Part shown: positions 11,419 to 13,397 of the stretch, piece after piece
Layout of the letters: each line of letters begins with the position of its first letter
Position numbering within the stretch: position 1 is the first letter of the stretch
Assembly (NCBI GenBank): GCA_035570275.1
Contig: DATMNI010000130.1
Coordinates: 1-13,397 of the forward strand
Length of the DNA stretch: 13,397 nucleotides
Direction: 5' to 3'
From: DATMNI01 sp035570275
Lineage (GTDB): Bacteria; Acidobacteriota; Terriglobia; Bryobacterales; Bryobacteraceae
Notes under the pieces: generated by a model
Told to the model about the DNA's origin: nothing
The model's input: only the letters and a program-made list of their open reading frames with translations
Database searches by the model: none
Translations under genes and position numbers: made by a program

Positions 11419-13397
11419 GTGAGTAGAATGAAAGTCTTTACCGGGATCATTTTTCTGTTGTTGGCCCTGCTGCCGGCGGCCCGTGCCCAAAGCGTCACCG
11501 GCCAAATCTCGGGAGTCGTGGTGGATCCTGCCGGTGCTCTTGTGCCAGGCGCCGCGGTCCAGTTAACGCACGATCTCTCCCAGCAAGTGCACAAATACAC
11601 CACCGAGTCGAACGGCTCGTTCATTTTTACGGGCCTCGTACCGGGCTCGTATAGCCTGCGGGTCACGCTGGCCGGCTTTAAGGGATACGACCAGAAAGGC
11701 ATCACGGTCGCGACTCAGGAACGTGTTGACTTGCACGAAGTCCACCTGCAGGTCGGCGAAGTGAGCAGCACGGTGGAGGTGATGGCCAGTACCGTGCACG
11801 TCGCCACCGACAGTTCCGACCGCTCCATCGACATCAATCAGCACCAGATCGACGACACCCCGACGCGCGGCCGCAATCCGCTGTCGCTGATCATGACACT
11901 GCCCGGCGTGCAGACGGTCCAGAGCCTCGACTATCGCGGCTGGTCGGGCGGCGGCATACCGGGAGTCAACGGCGGACAGACCGGCCAGATTATCCTCAAC
12001 ATGGACGGCGCCGCCAGCCAGGACTCGGGAAATCTCAACCCCGGATACATTTCCCCCAGCGTTGACGCCATCGGCGAAGTGAAACTGCTGGTTTCCAACT
12101 ACACCGCCGAGTACGGCGGCCGCACCGGCGGCCAGTTGACGCTGACGACAAAGAACGGAACCCCCCAGTTCCATGGCAGCGCGTACTACTACATGCGCCA
12201 CGAGATGTTGAACGCCAACGAGTGGTTCAACAATAAAACGAATGTTCAGAAACCGAAGTACCGCTACCAGAATCCCGGCGGCACCATCGGCGGCCCGCTC
12301 ATCATCCCGGGTACCCGTTTCAACAAGAACCGCCAGAAGCTGTTCTTCTTCTTCTCGTTCGACAAACTGTATAACGCCACCGTCAACACCGCTACTTACA
12401 CCATGCCCACGGCGCTCGAGCGCGCGGGCGATTTCTCCAAGACCGTCACCACTACCGGCGCGCTGGTGCCCATCATCGATCCCACCACGCAGGCGCCCTT
12501 CCCAGGGAACGTCATCCCCTCCAACCGCATCAGCCCCGCCGGACAGGCCATGCTGAACCTGTTCCCGCTGCCCGATCCGGCGGGACTGGCGCTTGACCCC
12601 ACCGGGAATCGAGGCTATAACTCCCGCTTCGTGTTGCCCCAGATCCGTCCGTTGGACGACAAGATCCTCCGCGTGGACTACAACTTCTCGCCGAAGGTGG
12701 TCACTTACGCGCGCCTCTTGCAGGACTACCAGGCGGTAAACGGTTACAACGTCACGGTGGGCCCTCCGGGCGGCTCCTGGGGACAATTCCCGGCCAGCTA
12801 CCACGTCCAGTCCGCGGGGGCGTTAGGCACGATTATCTATACCTTCTCCCCGACCCTGATCAACGAATTCGTTTGGGGCCTCACGCGCGGCAAACAGGGC
12901 GTCGACCCATTGAGCGACACCAGCGCGGACAAGGCGGCGGGCGGCGTTAAGACCTACGCGCAGAGTCTGCTCCCGCTCAAGGATATCAACGGCAACCCCG
13001 TCACCCTGCCCCGCATCAACCAGGGCAGCAATTACCTGAACCTGCTGCCGGCGGTCAACTTCGGTTTTCCCAACGGTTTCAGCGCGCAATCGGCCGGCCA
13101 GACTGTAACGAACGGGGTGAATAACGGCACGACTGTAGCGAACGGGCCCACGTTCAGCCAGGACCCCCGCTGGCCGTTCACCGGCACCGACCAGGTGGAG
13201 TCCATCCAGGACAAAGTGACCTGGGTCAAGGGCTCCCACACCTTCAAGGCCGGTATCTACTACGAAAGAATGGCCCGTAATGTGAGCGTGTACTCGGTCT
13301 ATAATGCTGCCGGGACCTACTATTTCGGCTCCGATAGGTCCAGTCCGCTTGACACTGGATACCCCTACTCCAATGCCATGCTGGGCAGCATCTTCGC
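11419..13397 (+). CDS. Oar-like TonB-dependent receptor (partial, runs off the window)
   Basis: An outer-membrane importer of the acidobacterial Oar/TonB-dependent type; 659 residues are visible and the gene continues past the edge, where members usually exceed 1000. A signal peptide (MSRMKVFTGIIFLLLALLPAARA, then QS) leads into a carboxypeptidase-regulatory-like domain at about 27-110 (GQISGVVVDPAGALVPGA...TTESNGSFIFTGLVPGSYSLRV). A plug-like domain spans about 145-250 (RNPLSLIMTLPGV, IILNMDGA, DAIGEVKLLVSNYTAEYGGRTGGQLTL), followed by the barrel start (FHGSAYYYMRHEMLNANEWF, KLFFFFSFD). I start at GTG 11419, six bases after GGAGG (11408-11412); ATG 11428 is the alternative, 15 bases from it. 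No TonB box was recognised by eye. The LacI-type operator before it suggests it imports the sugar handled by the upstream operon. Confidence 0.88.
   Translation, partial: MSRMKVFTGIIFLLLALLPAARAQSVTGQISGVVVDPAGALVPGAAVQLTHDLSQQVHKYTTESNGSFIFTGLVPGSYSLRVTLAGFKGYDQKGITVATQERVDLHEVHLQVGEVSSTVEVMASTVHVATDSSDRSIDINQHQIDDTPTRGRNPLSLIMTLPGVQTVQSLDYRGWSGGGIPGVNGGQTGQIILNMDGAASQDSGNLNPGYISPSVDAIGEVKLLVSNYTAEYGGRTGGQLTLTTKNGTPQFHGSAYYYMRHEMLNANEWFNNKTNVQKPKYRYQNPGGTIGGPLIIPGTRFNKNRQKLFFFFSFDKLYNATVNTATYTMPTALERAGDFSKTVTTTGALVPIIDPTTQAPFPGNVIPSNRISPAGQAMLNLFPLPDPAGLALDPTGNRGYNSRFVLPQIRPLDDKILRVDYNFSPKVVTYARLLQDYQAVNGYNVTVGPPGGSWGQFPASYHVQSAGALGTIIYTFSPTLINEFVWGLTRGKQGVDPLSDTSADKAAGGVKTYAQSLLPLKDINGNPVTLPRINQGSNYLNLLPAVNFGFPNGFSAQSAGQTVTNGVNNGTTVANGPTFSQDPRWPFTGTDQVESIQDKVTWVKGSHTFKAGIYYERMARNVSVYSVYNAAGTYYFGSDRSSPLDTGYPYSNAMLGSIF

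Noticed and set aside
11563..12804. 413-codon open frame on the minus strand opposite the receptor
   Set aside because: Antisense shadow; the plus strand shows unbroken receptor homology through the whole stretch.

Overview
The window looks like chromosomal DNA of an acidobacterium, most likely of the Solibacter/Bryobacter kind. This is inference from gene content and style: GC-rich coding sequence, a futalosine-type menaquinone pair, exported DUF1080 proteins, an Oar-like TonB-dependent receptor with an N-terminal carboxypeptidase-regulatory domain, and intergenic palindromic repeats. No rRNA, tRNA, CRISPR array, transposase or phage gene was seen.

Layout. (1) 178-2224, minus strand: mqnP-like prenyltransferase followed by mqnE, two steps of the futalosine route to menaquinone. 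(2) 2308-5143, plus strand: a PP2C Ser/Thr phosphatase, then a signal-peptide/Ig-like/membrane-anchor protein, then a secreted protein with two ASH (choice-of-anchor D) domains. The last two overlap by 4 bp (ATGA). (3) 5144-5405: a 148-bp inverted-repeat element and a candidate promoter. (4) 5406-6260: an exported DUF1080 (3-keto-disaccharide hydrolase family) protein. (5) 6359-6857: a hicB-hicA toxin-antitoxin pair. (6) 6941-9970: a tight operon of a sugar isomerase/epimerase-like TIM barrel, a GFO/IDH/MocA oxidoreductase and a second exported DUF1080 protein. (7) 10109-11137: a LacI/GalR regulator. (8) 11419 to the window end: an Oar-like TonB-dependent receptor, cut by the edge.

The strongest system-level signal is regulatory. 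Two near-identical 14-bp palindromes with a central CG (TTGAAGCGTTTCAA at 6912-6925 and TTGAATCGTTTCAA at 11230-11243) each lie just downstream of a TTGACA-type promoter. One precedes the sugar operon and one precedes the receptor, and the LacI-type repressor gene lies between the two units. Together they read as a local regulon: the receptor imports a glycoside or oligosaccharide, the oxidoreductase and DUF1080 proteins process it through 3-keto-sugar chemistry, the isomerase feeds the product onward, and LacI senses an intermediate. The substrate cannot be read from the sequence.

A second theme is small sequence rearrangement near gene starts. There are imperfect tandem duplications of 17, 20 and 18 bp at the mqnP/mqnE junction, at the lacI start codon and in the receptor leader, plus shorter tandem repeats at 60-77 and 9984-10004. 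A repeat sequence seems to encode the N-terminus, and possibly the start codon, of the ASH protein. Stretches of more than 100 bases without a gene are 1-177, 5144-5405, 9971-10108 and 11138-11418. Their contents are described under features and findings.
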